From contig NZ_PYGJ01000001.1 in NCBI RefSeq assembly GCF_003014475.1, forward strand, positions 310,001-374,000: 64,000 bases of DNA. Direction: 5' to 3'. The position numbers and the translations under genes were made by a program. Of the stretch, positions 10,624 to 19,982 are shown in pieces. The notes beneath the pieces are model-generated. The model was not told the origin of the DNA. It was given only the letters and a program-made list of their open reading frames with translations, and ran no database searches. How positions within the stretch are numbered: the first letter of the stretch is position 1; each line of letters opens with the position of its first letter. The stretch comes from Shimia abyssi. GTDB lineage: Bacteria; Pseudomonadota; Alphaproteobacteria; Rhodobacterales; Rhodobacteraceae.

Positions 10624-11118
10624 TCACGCCCATCGCCGCACCTTTTGCGCATATCGCGCAAAATCGGCACGGAACTTGCGCCGCAACCGATCTTCCTCCG
10701 GGATCACGAACCGCTTTTCGATCACCCAGACAAACACCGGCACCAGCACTAACGCCAAAACGGCGTCCCAATAGAGCAGCAGGCCAGTCAGAATAAGAGC
10801 ATCCCCAAGGTAGATCGGATTGCGCGACCGCGAGAATATCCCACTCTGCACAAGGCTATCCGCCTCCATATGAGGAATAATTGTGGTTTTCTGCCGTCGC
10901 ATCTCCGTGACAGCCAACAGGATCAAAACAATCCCGCCGCCCAACAAAAGCCCGCCAATCAGATCAACCCAACCCGCGCCTAGGGATAACCCTAGCGAAA
11001 ACGCATTGGCCTGATACCACCCGACCAACAAAAACCCAGCCAACCACACCGGCGGTATATCCAGCCAACGCATCATCTCAGAGATCGCCCAATAAATAGG
11101 CATTTGCAGAAAAACCAC
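10624..11118 (-). CDS. Isoprenylcysteine carboxylmethyltransferase-like membrane protein
   Basis: This 164-residue integral membrane protein has four to five hydrophobic segments. It carries the C-terminal signature of the ICMT/PEMT-type methyltransferases: SRNPIYLGD near residue 98 and the E-R-x9-E-x5-KF-x3-FARYAQKVRRW ending, which binds S-adenosylmethionine. The substrate of bacterial members is mostly unknown. The start is uncertain: GTG at 11118 gives MVFLQMPIYW, and ATG at 11103 begins at MPIYW. It follows pntA on the same strand's upstream side with a 145-bp gap and is probably a separate unit. Confidence 0.75.
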   Translation of the reverse strand: MVFLQMPIYWAISEMMRWLDIPPVWLAGFLLVGWYQANAFSLGLSLGAGWVDLIGGLLLGGGIVLILLAVTEMRRQKTTIIPHMEADSLVQSGIFSRSRNPIYLGDALILTGLLLYWDAVLALVLVPVFVWVIEKRFVIPEEDRLRRKFRADFARYAQKVRRWA

Positions 11119-11406
11119 TGTGCCAAGGCCGAACAGCTGAACGCATCAAGTGATATAAATTGTCGGAATCCGGGCACATGGCGTCGCTATTACCATCAAT
11201 TGACCCAAAGGCAACCCGGTCTCACAAATCGAGGACATAAGTTGCCTTGATGTGGCATCTGCGGACTTTTTGTGCGATTTCGGTACCGCTACCGGGTCAA
11301 TCTACCCTCAGTTTGCCACAAATTTAGGCAGATGGGCAGGCGCGTTCGGCTTGTCTTTGCGCCCCGCCCCAATACTCTGAACCATAACACTCAGCGGGAG
11401 AGAGAC
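11119..11406. promoter_or_regulatory. Divergent intergenic region before the SDR gene
   Basis: This 288-bp gap lies between the methyltransferase-like gene and the SDR gene, which point away from each other. It contains an inverted repeat AAGGCAAC/GTTGCCTT (11208-11215 and 11243-11250) with a 27-nt spacer that could be an operator or a leader structure. No gene was seen here. Confidence 0.4.
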
Positions 11407-12159
11407 ATGCATCTGAACGGAAAACACGCCCTTGTCACCGGTGGGGGCACCGGAATTGGCCTCGCCATTGCGCGCGCCTTGGCCAGTGATGGTGCGACCG
11501 TCACCATCACCGGGCGGCGTTCTGACGTCCTTGATGCGGTCGCCACCGATCAACTGCACCCGCTGGTAATGGATGTCCGCTCCGAGGACAGTGTTGTCTC
11601 CGGTATTCAGTCCGCGGTGGCTGCGCGCGGGCCGATCCAGATTTGTGTGGCCAATGCCGGTGTTGCCGAGGGCCGCGCCTTGCACACCACCGACATGGCG
11701 TTCTGGGACAACATGATGGCCACCAACCTCACCGGCGCGTTTCTGACGGTGCGCGAATGTTTTGACTCAATGTACAAAACCGATTGGGGGCGCGTCATCA
11801 TCATGTCCTCTATTGCCGGTGTGCGCGGTCTCAAGGGCGGAATGGCCTATTCTGCCACCAAACACGGTGTGATCGGCATGATGCGCGCCTTATCCGAGGA
11901 CTATCTCGGCATGCCCTTCACCTTTAACGCCATCTGCCCCGCCTATGTCGAAACCGACATCATCACCCGCAATGTCGCCTCCATCACCGAGCGCGCCGGG
12001 GTCAGCAAGGAAGATGCCCTGAAAATGATGGTCAGCGCCAACCGTCACAAACGCCTTATTGCACCCGAAGAAATTGCCGAGGCCGCCCGCTGGCTCTGTG
12101 GTCCCGCCTCCGGCAGTGTAAACGGCCAGACCATCAAAATCGCGGGCGGCGATATCTAA
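11407..12159 (+). CDS. Short-chain dehydrogenase/reductase (SDR) family oxidoreductase
   Basis: This is a classical 250-residue SDR. The Rossmann cofactor motif TGGGTGIG is near residue 11, the CVANAG structural motif near 81, and the catalytic Ser and Y-x3-K are in SSIAGV and YSATKHG (about residues 135-155). The C-terminal NGQTIKIAGG is also typical. TGRRSD after the second strand suggests NADP preference, an inference. The start is ATG 11407 with GGAGAGAG upstream. Similar enzymes act on 3-hydroxyacyl or 3-hydroxybutyrate substrates, but specificity cannot be read here. An 11-bp repeat array follows the stop. Confidence 0.88.
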   Translation: MHLNGKHALVTGGGTGIGLAIARALASDGATVTITGRRSDVLDAVATDQLHPLVMDVRSEDSVVSGIQSAVAARGPIQICVANAGVAEGRALHTTDMAFWDNMMATNLTGAFLTVRECFDSMYKTDWGRVIIMSSIAGVRGLKGGMAYSATKHGVIGMMRALSEDYLGMPFTFNAICPAYVETDIITRNVASITERAGVSKEDALKMMVSANRHKRLIAPEEIAEAARWLCGPASGSVNGQTIKIAGGDI

Positions 12160-12204
12160 GACAGAACTGCCTTGGCCCCAAAACATGCGGCGCATCAGAA
12201 AATG

Positions 12205-12248
12205 ACACTGACGCGATACCGACGTCATACCGACGCAATACCGACGTC
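12205..12248 (+). repeat. 11-bp-period direct repeat array, copy 1
   Basis: Three near-identical 11-bp units ATACCGACGTC, ATACCGACGCA and ATACCGACGTC run head to tail from 12216 to 12248, with a degenerate fourth at 12205-12215. The same unit occurs in opposite orientation downstream of gatB. It lies 46 bp after the SDR stop codon. Confidence 0.8.
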
Positions 12249-12528
12249 GCGGTTTTGGGCCTCGTTTACTTCATTTCCCAGCCGAATCCGCCTCCGACCA
12301 GACAATATACACCTATTGCAACGCCCAGGGATTTGCTCTCTCATGGGTGTTTAATTCATATTTTCAATATTTTATGGCACGAACCTCATGTGATTACCTA
12401 TTTCACATCGGGGTCTTTGCTAAAAATAAACAAATTTGCCCCAAAATGCTGCCTCAGATCAGGGATATCACTCGCCAGTCCGCTCCAAAAACGCGGAAGA
12501 ATATTACCAGTTCTCAAATGGTTACTGA
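12249..12528. other. AT-richer gene-free stretch before the Hint-domain gene
   Basis: The stretch is visibly lower in GC than its surroundings, with runs such as TTTAATTCATATTTTCAAT around 12350. It has no supported gene. It probably holds the promoter of the Hint-domain gene. Its base composition may mark a recent insertion boundary, which is inference. Confidence 0.4.
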
Positions 12529-13182
12529 ATGAAGCTGCCACATGCACCCTCTCTGCCCGGTTTCACTCCCGGCACTCGCCTCATGACCGAACACGGCGAA
12601 CGCCGTGTCGAAACTTTATGTCCGGGCGATCTCTTGATGACCCGCGACGCCGGGTTGCAACCGCTGTTGGCAACCGTCACGCGCACCTTGGCTGCTGACC
12701 GCGACAATGCGCCAATCGCAGTAACTAATGCACTGTTTTCAAACGCAAAACGCACGCTTCTCGTATCCCCAACACAAAGCCTGCTTGTCGAAAATTGGCG
12801 GGCTGAGATGCTGTTTGGTCAGCGCCAGGTATTGGTTCAGGCGCGGCATATGATTGACGGCGATCGTGCTTTTGATCTTCCGCGCAGTGGCGTGATGTAT
12901 GTGCACTTGATCCTGCCTGCCCACCACCTGTTGGTCAGCGAAGGCGTCCCAGTCGAAAGCCTGCTGATGGCGGACACCACGCCAGCGATTCTATCTATCG
13001 GTTGCGAACCGTCGCTTGGCGAGAACATTCATCACCTGGCGTCCAAACACGCGGCACACCGCCCGGTTCGACGTCACTTAACCCAAGCAGAAGCCAGCGC
13101 CTTGATTTCGGCGAACGGTGATACATTCCCGCGACGCCCACGGCGCAAGATGGCGCCGGTCACAAAGCTTACGCTGATTTGA
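12529..13182 (+). CDS. Hint (Hedgehog/intein) domain protein lacking the N-terminal cysteine
   Basis: The 217-residue product is essentially a single Hint_2 domain (about residues 9-160). Visible blocks are GFTPGTRLMTEHGERRVETL, CPGDLLMTRD, LLVSPTQSLLV and LPAHHLLVSEGVPVESLL. In most family members the first block begins with Cys before FTPGT; here it is Gly, and the B-block SPQH is SPTQ. This suggests it cannot self-cleave, an inference. The start has no clear Shine-Dalgarno. The gene has an AT-rich upstream region, and its 3' end overlaps the convergent hydrolase gene by 14 bp. Confidence 0.75.
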   Translation: MKLPHAPSLPGFTPGTRLMTEHGERRVETLCPGDLLMTRDAGLQPLLATVTRTLAADRDNAPIAVTNALFSNAKRTLLVSPTQSLLVENWRAEMLFGQRQVLVQARHMIDGDRAFDLPRSGVMYVHLILPAHHLLVSEGVPVESLLMADTTPAILSIGCEPSLGENIHHLASKHAAHRPVRRHLTQAEASALISANGDTFPRRPRRKMAPVTKLTLI

Positions 13183-13948
13183 GAACGGGCATGGGTTCGC
13201 GCCCATTGGCCCAGGCCCGAACCGCGTCGCCAAATGCCGTGAACAGCGGTCGCGACACAGGGTCATTGGCCGCATCCCATTCTGGATGCCATTGAACTGA
13301 AAGGGAAAATCCAGGCGCATCTGCTACATATGTGGCCTCGGGCGTGCCATCGGGCGCGTGACCTTCGATGACAATCCTCTGTCCCGCTCGCTTGATGCCC
13401 TGCCCATGCAGTGTATTGGTCATCACGCTATCTGCGCCCATCAACCGATGGAACACACCGCCTTTGGCAAAGGTCACGCGATGGCGCAAAGCGAACTTTT
13501 CTTCCAGCGTTCCGTCGGGCGGCATACGGTGATTGTCCCGCCCAGGAAGATCCCGAATTTCGGGATATAGAGAACCGCCCATAGCGACATTCACTTCCTG
13601 AAATCCTCGGCAAATTCCCAGAAATGGCTGACCACTCTCGACGCATGCCCGCACCAACGGCAACACAATCGCATCCCGCGCCCGATCAAACGCACCATGC
13701 GCATCCGTCGCCGCTTCGCCGTATTCCTCGGGGTGCACGTTGGGTCGCCCACCCGTCAGGAGGAACCCATCACAGCGCTCGACCAGTTCTTTCACGGAGA
13801 CAAATCTTGGATCCGCCGGAATAAGCAAAGGCATACACCCGCTGACACCGGACACCGCCTCAGAGTTCATTGCCCCACCGGCATGTGCCGGATACTGGTC
13901 GTTGATCAAGTATTGATTGCCAATTATTCCGACGACGGGTCGCGTCAT
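13169..13948 (-). CDS. Gamma-glutamyl-gamma-aminobutyrate hydrolase family protein (peptidase C26)
   Basis: This is a class I glutamine-amidotransferase-fold hydrolase (259 residues) like PuuD, which cleaves gamma-glutamyl amides in polyamine degradation. The nucleophile cysteine is in GICRGFQEVNV (near residue 113), and the catalytic His-Glu pair is in SVQWHPEW (near 222). LTGGRPNVHPEEYG near residue 65 is also family-typical. The start at 13948 has AGAGG upstream. No other polyamine genes are adjacent, so the substrate is uncertain. Confidence 0.88.
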   Translation of the reverse strand: MTRPVVGIIGNQYLINDQYPAHAGGAMNSEAVSGVSGCMPLLIPADPRFVSVKELVERCDGFLLTGGRPNVHPEEYGEAATDAHGAFDRARDAIVLPLVRACVESGQPFLGICRGFQEVNVAMGGSLYPEIRDLPGRDNHRMPPDGTLEEKFALRHRVTFAKGGVFHRLMGADSVMTNTLHGQGIKRAGQRIVIEGHAPDGTPEATYVADAPGFSLSVQWHPEWDAANDPVSRPLFTAFGDAVRAWANGREPMPVLKSA

Positions 13949-13970
13949 TTAGGACCTCTGTAAGCTCGAT

Positions 13971-13996
13971 GTTTCACCAGCATAGGCCGGTGAAAC
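13971..13996. other. Stem-loop between the C26 hydrolase and GlcG-like genes
   Basis: GTTTCACC (13971-13978) pairs with GGTGAAAC (13989-13996) around a 10-nt loop. No T-run follows on either strand, so it may stabilise the 3' end of the glcB transcript or mark termination by another route. Confidence 0.5.
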
Positions 13997-14017
13997 GTCA
14001 AGCAAAAGCCTCTTTTG

Positions 14018-14443
14018 TCAAGCCACACCTTCCAACCCGGCCTCTTGAACACCAGCCAAGGCCGCCGCTGCATCATTGTCTGATGTATCGCCCGTTACGC
14101 CAACGGCGCCTACGATCTCACCTTTGCGATCTTTGATCAGAACACCGCCCGCGACCGGGATCACCTTGCCATCAAAAGCCGCATTCAGCGATGCCCCAAA
14201 ATGCGGGCGTTCGATTGCCATATTCCCAATAGACGAGCTAGGAATGCCAAGCATTACAGCGGCATAGGCTTTGCCTTGAGCAATCTGAAACCGGCCCGGG
14301 CTGGCTCCGTCCTCACGTTCAAACGCCTGAACATGCCCGCCAGCGTCAACCACAATCACCGACAAGGGTTTCAGGTCCATATCACGTCCGGCCTGAAGCG
14401 TTTTGCGCACGATCACACGTGCCTTTTTCAATGAAATTCCCAC
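14018..14443 (-). CDS. glcG: GlcG/HbpS family protein (DUF336)
   Basis: This 141-residue protein belongs to the GlcG/HbpS family, shown by SVIVVDAGGHVQAFEREDGA, the KAYAAVMLG helix and PVAGGVLIKD. Some relatives bind haem or cobalamin-like ligands; the role of GlcG beside glycolate genes is not established. It starts 43 bp after malate synthase G on the same strand, echoing the glcG-glcB neighbourhood of E. coli, so I keep the name on context. The start is ATG at 14443. Confidence 0.8.
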   Translation of the reverse strand: MGISLKKARVIVRKTLQAGRDMDLKPLSVIVVDAGGHVQAFEREDGASPGRFQIAQGKAYAAVMLGIPSSSIGNMAIERPHFGASLNAAFDGKVIPVAGGVLIKDRKGEIVGAVGVTGDTSDNDAAAALAGVQEAGLEGVA

Positions 14444-14486
14444 TGTTTTTCCCCTTGATACCTATTTAATTTGCCCGCGTGCGCAA

Positions 14487-16634
14487 TCATATTGCCTTTA
14501 ATTCCAAACGGCGGGCATGCAAGACTGGCTCGGTATATCCTGATGGTTGCAGGCGGCCCTTAAAGACCAGATCGCACGCCGCCTGAAAGGCCACCCCGTC
14601 AAATCCGGGCGCCATCGGTGTATATAGCGGATCATCCGCATTTTGGCGATCAACAACGCCTGCCATTTTTTGCATGGCCTGCATCACTTGGGCTTCACTG
14701 ACCACGCCGTGGTGCAACCAGTTAGATAAGGCTTGGCTGGAAATCCGACACGTCGCACGGTCCTCCATCAGCCCGATGTCGTTGATATCAAGCACTTTTG
14801 AGCATCCGACTCCCTGATCAACCCAACGTACGACATATCCCAGAATGCCTTGCGCGTTGTTCTCGATCTCGCGTGTGATCGTTTCATCGCTCAGGTTCTC
14901 ACCTTCAAGCAGCGGGATCGTCAGCAAGTCGTGCAACGTTCCCCGTGCGCCGCCAGCACGCAGCTCGTCCTGAATGGCGTGAACATCCACGTGGTGATAA
15001 TGCATCGCATGTAGTGTGGCCGCCGTGGGTGACGGGACCCAGGCGCAGGTTGCACCGGATTTCGGATGCCCTATTTTCTGCTCCAGCATGGCTTGCATCA
15101 TATCCGGCATAGCCCACATACCCTTGCCGATCTGCGCCTTTCCCTTCAGGCCACATGCCAAACCGATATCCACGTTGCGATCTTCATACGACATGATCCA
15201 AGGCGTTGATTTCATGTCACCTTTGCACAAGAATGGCCCCGCCTCCATCGAGGTATGAATCTCGTCGCCAGTCCGATCAAGAAAGCCTGTATTGATAAAC
15301 GCCACCCGCGATTTTGCCGAGCGGATACATTCTTTGAGGTTGGCACTTGTACGGCGCTCCTCGTCCATGATCCCCATTTTTACGGTGTTGCGTGGAAGGC
15401 CCAAAATGTCTTCCACACGGGTGAAAATCTCATCGGAAAAGGAAACTTCCTCAGGGCCATGCATCTTGGGTTTGACGATGTAAATCGACCCCTTGGCCGA
15501 ATTTCCGCCCTCTGATTTCAGGTCATGCATCGCGATCATCACAGTGATCAACGCATCCATCAGACCTTCGCCAATCTCGTTACCGTCCCGATCCAGAACC
15601 GCTGGGTTGGTCATCAGATGTCCGACGTTACGCACCAACATCAGCGAGCGGCACTTGACCGTGAACGCGGCGCCATCCGGAGCGGTATAGGTCGCGTCGT
15701 CATAGAGCTTGCGGGTAAATGTCTCGCCGTTTTTACTGACCTCTTCGGTCAAGTCGCGTTTCATCAGACCCAGCCAATTCGAATAGGCGAGAACCTTGTC
15801 TTCTGCGTCCACACAAGCCACCGAATCTTCACAATCCATGATCGCCGATACCGCAGACTCAAGGTTGACGGCAGCGATCCCAGCCGGATCTGTACGCCCA
15901 GGTCCCACCTCTGGGTTAACCAGAATTTCAATCTTAAGGCGGTTCTTCTCCAGCAGGATTCCCCGCCAACCGTCCGCCTCCATGTGACCCAGGTACTGTG
16001 CCTCATCCGCTAAGGTGATCGCGCCCTTCGAGGTCACAAACTCAAGCGACGCGCCAGCATTAATTGCGGTCACATGGGCCCACTTAGCGCCGCCCTGTAG
16101 GGGAACAGATGTATCCAGAAACCCTTTGGCCCATTCGATCACGCGCGCGCCGCGTGCCTCGTCATAGCCTTTTCCCGCCGGACGGTCGCCCAGCGCATCT
16201 GTGCCATAGAGTGCGTCATAAAGATTACCCCAGCGCGCATTCGCAGCGTTCAGCGCAAAGCGCGCATTGGTGATTGGAACAACCAATTGAGGGCCGGGGA
16301 TATCGGCGATTTCAGGGTCGACATTTGCAGTCTCCACTTCAAAATCCGAACCCTCAGGCACAAGATAGCCAATCTCCTGCAAGAAGGCTTGGTAAGCGGC
16401 CGCATCATGGGATTGGCCTTTGCGGGCGATGTGCCACGCGTCGATCTGCTGTTGAATGGTTTCGCGCTTTTGCAGCAAGGCTCGATTCTTTGGGCCCTGC
16501 TCATGTGCCAGCGCGCTCAGGCCATTCCAGAACGCATCCGCAGAAACACCCGTTCCCGGCAATGCCTGCGCTTCAACAAAATCCACAAGCGCCTGCGCGA
16601 CATCCAGGTCGCCTTTTTTGATCCGCAAAGTCAT
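14487..16634 (-). CDS. glcB: Malate synthase G
   Basis: This enzyme condenses glyoxylate with acetyl-CoA to malate in the glyoxylate and glycolate pathways, in the cytoplasm. The length of 715 residues fits isoform G (about 720), not the shorter isoform A. Landmarks include [16 protein letters not shown], MNxxR-type segments of the TIM barrel such as [10 protein letters not shown], and the C-terminal [15 protein letters not shown] with the family's catalytic-domain end. GAGGGTG precedes the ATG. It is the first gene of a unit with the GlcG-like gene. No isocitrate lyase gene is seen nearby. Confidence 0.95.
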   Translation of the reverse strand: MTLRIKKGDLDVAQALVDFVEAQALPGTGVSADAFWNGLSALAHEQGPKNRALLQKRETIQQQIDAWHIARKGQSHDAAAYQAFLQEIGYLVPEGSDFEVETANVDPEIADIPGPQLVVPITNARFALNAANARWGNLYDALYGTDALGDRPAGKGYDEARGARVIEWAKGFLDTSVPLQGGAKWAHVTAINAGASLEFVTSKGAITLADEAQYLGHMEADGWRGILLEKNRLKIEILVNPEVGPGRTDPAGIAAVNLESAVSAIMDCEDSVACVDAEDKVLAYSNWLGLMKRDLTEEVSKNGETFTRKLYDDATYTAPDGAAFTVKCRSLMLVRNVGHLMTNPAVLDRDGNEIGEGLMDALITVMIAMHDLKSEGGNSAKGSIYIVKPKMHGPEEVSFSDEIFTRVEDILGLPRNTVKMGIMDEERRTSANLKECIRSAKSRVAFINTGFLDRTGDEIHTSMEAGPFLCKGDMKSTPWIMSYEDRNVDIGLACGLKGKAQIGKGMWAMPDMMQAMLEQKIGHPKSGATCAWVPSPTAATLHAMHYHHVDVHAIQDELRAGGARGTLHDLLTIPLLEGENLSDETITREIENNAQGILGYVVRWVDQGVGCSKVLDINDIGLMEDRATCRISSQALSNWLHHGVVSEAQVMQAMQKMAGVVDRQNADDPLYTPMAPGFDGVAFQAACDLVFKGRLQPSGYTEPVLHARRLELKAI

Positions 16635-16852
16635 GGTTCACCCTCATTGTGCACAGCTGTATACCATGCCATTAAATCATGAGTTTCCGATACGCAACAA
16701 AATTGGTTAAAAATTTTTACCAAAAGCTTCTTCAAGATTTTCAATAAAGCACGCAGACTGTTTCAAATATTTGAGGTATCGCGCCCAGTGGCCTTGCGGC
16801 TGATTGCCGAAACGCTACACCTATTGGCAAAGTTGACTGACAGGATGTTGCG

Positions 16853-19441
16853 ATGCGCGATGCGGCCCCCACGACGATCTATTTACAAGACTACAAGCCT
16901 TTCGGGTGGATAATTGACGACGTTCACCTGACATTCCGGCTGCATCCGACGGCCACGCGCGTTATTTCGCGCATTCGGTTCCGGCCTGACTATGACGTGA
17001 CGGACCGCCCTTTCTTTTTGCATGGAGAAGACCTCAAGCACATTTCGGCCAAGGTAGACGGCCACGATATCGAGCTGCGCCATGTCGATGGCGGGATCGA
17101 AGCGGATGTGCCCCACGCTCCCTTCAACTGGGAGGCCGAAGTTGAAATCAATCCCGAGGCCAATACCGCACTTGAAGGGCTCTATAGGTCAAATAGCATG
17201 TATTGCACCCAATGCGAGGCTGAAGGGTTTCGCAAGATTACTTGGTATCCCGACCGTCCCGACGTAATGGCCCAGTTCACCGTGCGGATTGAGAGTACAG
17301 CCGAACATACGCCGGTCATGCTCTCTAACGGCAATGGTCTCTTCTATCAACAAGACCAAACCCAACCGGGCGCGCCAAATGTGTCAATTTATCAGGATCC
17401 ATGGCCAAAACCGGCATATCTGTTCGCGCTTGTCGCGGGTGATCTGGTGGCACATGAGGACCGTTTCGCGACCATGTCCGGCAAAGACGTCAGCCTTGCC
17501 ATCTGGGTGCGTCCGGGGGACGAACACAAATGTGCCTTTGGGATGGAGGCGCTCAAGAAATCCATGAAATGGGACGAAGACGTTTATGGTCGCGAATATG
17601 ATCTGGACGAGTTCAACATAGTCGCCGTTGACGATTTCAACATGGGCGCGATGGAAAACAAGGGCCTCAACATCTTCAACTCATCCTGCGTTCTGGCCAG
17701 CCCGGAAACCAGCACGGATGGCAATTTTGAACGTATCGAAGCGATCATTGCGCACGAGTATTTTCACAATTGGACGGGCAACCGCATCACGTGTCGGGAT
17801 TGGTTCCAGCTTTGCCTAAAGGAAGGGCTGACCGTCTACCGCGATCAGCAATTCACGGCCGACATGCGCTCTGCCCCTGTGGCGCGCATCTCCAACGTGC
17901 TGGCCCTGCGCGCGCGTCAGTTCCCCGAGGATCAGGGCCCGCTCAGCCATCCGGTACGCCCCGAGAGTTTTCAGGAGATCAACAATTTTTATACGGCCAC
18001 CGTCTATGAAAAAGGCGCCGAAGTGATCGGGATGCTCAAGACGCTGGTTGGCGATGCGAACTACTCCAAGGCGCTCGATCTATATTTCGAGCGCCACGAC
18101 GGGGACGCCGCCACGATTGAAGACTGGTTGCAAGTTTTTGAGGATGCCACGGGCCGCGATCTTGGCCAGTTCAAGCGCTGGTATTCGCAATCCGGCACGC
18201 CAAAAGTCACCGTGTCCGAAGCGTGGTCCGAAGACGGTACGCTGACGCTAACCTTCCGACAGGAAACCGCCCCCACACCCGGACAGGAACAAAAAGAGCC
18301 ACAGGTCATCCCCGTCAATGTTGGTCTGTTGAATCCCAACGGGGACGAAGTGATGGAAACCCGCACGCTGGAACTAACAGAAGCAGAGCAAAGTTTCTCT
18401 TTCTCTGGTCACTCGGCACGTCCGGTGCCGTCGATCCTGCGCGGTTTCTCTGCTCCGGTCATCCTTGAACAGAACATGGACAATGCGCGCCGGGCCTTTC
18501 TTCTGGCTCATGACACCGATCCGTTCAACCGCTGGGAAGCCGGCCGGATGCTGTCGCGCGACGCACTAATGAGCGCGATCATCGATGGTGCAGCGATCAA
18601 TTCCGATTACCTCGATGGTCTCAAGGCGGTGCTGCGCGATGACACGCTTGATCCCGCCTATCGTGCATTGATGCTCGGCCAACCCACCCAATCGGAACTG
18701 GCTGGCCTGCTGCATCAGGCGGGCCATACGCCGGACCCTTCACGCATACACACCGCCAGCGAAGCCATGCGTGATGCAAAGGCGACGGCGCTGGCGGACC
18801 TGTTGCCAACGCTTTACCACGACAATCAGGTGAGCGGCACATTCTCGCCAGAAGCGGAACCAGCAGGCAAACGCGCACTGGCCAATGCGGCATTGGCGCT
18901 GATCAGCCGAGGTGATGGTGGGACACTGGCGGCAGAGCAATATGACCAAGCCGACAATATGACCCAACAACTGGCCGCCCTGTCCTGCCTGCTCGATGCA
19001 GGCACAGGCGCGCAGCAGCTTGCGGCCTTTGAAAACCAGTGGTCGCAAGACCGACTGGTGATGGACAAGTGGTTCAGCCTGCAAATTATCCATGCCAACC
19101 CGGAAGACGTTGTCGAAACCACCCGTCGCCTGACACATCATATGGATTTCGACTGGAAAAACCCCAACCGGTTCCGCGCCGTGATGGGCGCGCTGCAAAT
19201 GCACCATGCCGGGTTCCATCATGAAGGTGGCGATGCATATGAGCTGCTGGCCGATTGGTTAATCCGCCTTGATCCTGTGAACCCACAGACCACGGCTCGC
19301 ATGTGCACCGCGTTCCAGACGTGGCGCCGTTATGACGCTCCGCGCCAAGAGATGATCAGCGCACAATTGGATCGGATCGCTGCCCAAGAAGGCCTCAGCG
19401 GTGATGCTAGCGAAATGATTTCGCGCATCCGGGGCGCTTGA
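16853..19441 (+). CDS. pepN: Aminopeptidase N
   Basis: PepN is a cytoplasmic zinc aminopeptidase of family M1 that trims N-terminal residues from peptides. The 862 residues compare with 870 in E. coli. The exopeptidase motif GAMEN is in MGAMENKGLN (near residue 265), and the zinc site is HEYFHNWTGNR with the downstream Glu in KEGLTVYRDQQF (near residues 302-330). The long C-terminal helical domain is complete. The start ATG 16853 has CAGGA upstream. A small membrane-protein gene follows after 3 bp. Confidence 0.95.
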   Translation: MRDAAPTTIYLQDYKPFGWIIDDVHLTFRLHPTATRVISRIRFRPDYDVTDRPFFLHGEDLKHISAKVDGHDIELRHVDGGIEADVPHAPFNWEAEVEINPEANTALEGLYRSNSMYCTQCEAEGFRKITWYPDRPDVMAQFTVRIESTAEHTPVMLSNGNGLFYQQDQTQPGAPNVSIYQDPWPKPAYLFALVAGDLVAHEDRFATMSGKDVSLAIWVRPGDEHKCAFGMEALKKSMKWDEDVYGREYDLDEFNIVAVDDFNMGAMENKGLNIFNSSCVLASPETSTDGNFERIEAIIAHEYFHNWTGNRITCRDWFQLCLKEGLTVYRDQQFTADMRSAPVARISNVLALRARQFPEDQGPLSHPVRPESFQEINNFYTATVYEKGAEVIGMLKTLVGDANYSKALDLYFERHDGDAATIEDWLQVFEDATGRDLGQFKRWYSQSGTPKVTVSEAWSEDGTLTLTFRQETAPTPGQEQKEPQVIPVNVGLLNPNGDEVMETRTLELTEAEQSFSFSGHSARPVPSILRGFSAPVILEQNMDNARRAFLLAHDTDPFNRWEAGRMLSRDALMSAIIDGAAINSDYLDGLKAVLRDDTLDPAYRALMLGQPTQSELAGLLHQAGHTPDPSRIHTASEAMRDAKATALADLLPTLYHDNQVSGTFSPEAEPAGKRALANAALALISRGDGGTLAAEQYDQADNMTQQLAALSCLLDAGTGAQQLAAFENQWSQDRLVMDKWFSLQIIHANPEDVVETTRRLTHHMDFDWKNPNRFRAVMGALQMHHAGFHHEGGDAYELLADWLIRLDPVNPQTTARMCTAFQTWRRYDAPRQEMISAQLDRIAAQEGLSGDASEMISRIRGA

Positions 19442-19444
19442 TAA

Positions 19445-19873
19445 ATGGTTGAGCCACTGACCTACCGCAATCAGGGGCGCAACCCGCGTACCTTCGGTGC
19501 GCTGGCTATCGCTGGCGGCCTGATCCTGTTCCTTTACAGCATCGGCACCATGTACTGGCTGATCGTGCTGCTGTCGCTCTTTGCGATCCCGGCGCTGTTT
19601 GACGTTCTCTTAAACCCGGTTGCCACATTCGAGCTCAATGACACGATTTTGCGCTGGAAAAGCCCAACTCAGACCGCTGAAATGCGGGTTGATCAAATTC
19701 GCGCAGCGCGATTTGACACCCGTTTGGATGTGTCGGTGCGCGCGACGCTAACCCTTGCCGACGGCAGTAAACTAAGGGTTCCACAGGATGTTTTACCTTC
19801 ACATAAGACCTTGGAAGAAGCGCTAAAGGCACGCGGAATTAAAGTTGAAAGGCACCATTTTAGAGTCATCTGA
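19445..19873 (+). CDS. Small membrane protein of unknown function
   Basis: The 142-residue product has two membrane helices (about residues 19-35 and 38-56) and a soluble beta-rich C-terminal domain reminiscent of a PH-like fold. I do not recognise a named family. It begins 3 bp after the pepN stop and so is probably co-transcribed and coupled with it. An imperfect hairpin at 19885 may end the transcript. Confidence 0.7.
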   Translation: MVEPLTYRNQGRNPRTFGALAIAGGLILFLYSIGTMYWLIVLLSLFAIPALFDVLLNPVATFELNDTILRWKSPTQTAEMRVDQIRAARFDTRLDVSVRATLTLADGSKLRVPQDVLPSHKTLEEALKARGIKVERHHFRVI

Positions 19874-19884
19874 GGCAAATTGTG

Positions 19885-19907
19885 TCCGGATCAGAAACCT
19901 GACCGGA
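19885..19907 (+). terminator. Possible weak terminator after the pepN unit
   Basis: TCCGGATCAG and CTGACCGGA form an imperfect 9-bp stem with loop AAAC, followed by TGATTTC. The T-tract is poor, so termination is uncertain. Confidence 0.4.
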
Positions 19908-19982
19908 TGATTTCAACTTGGTGCCCTTTTTTGGCCTGAAACAGATTTCATAGTGGCTGCAATCAACAAAGCAGGCTCACGC

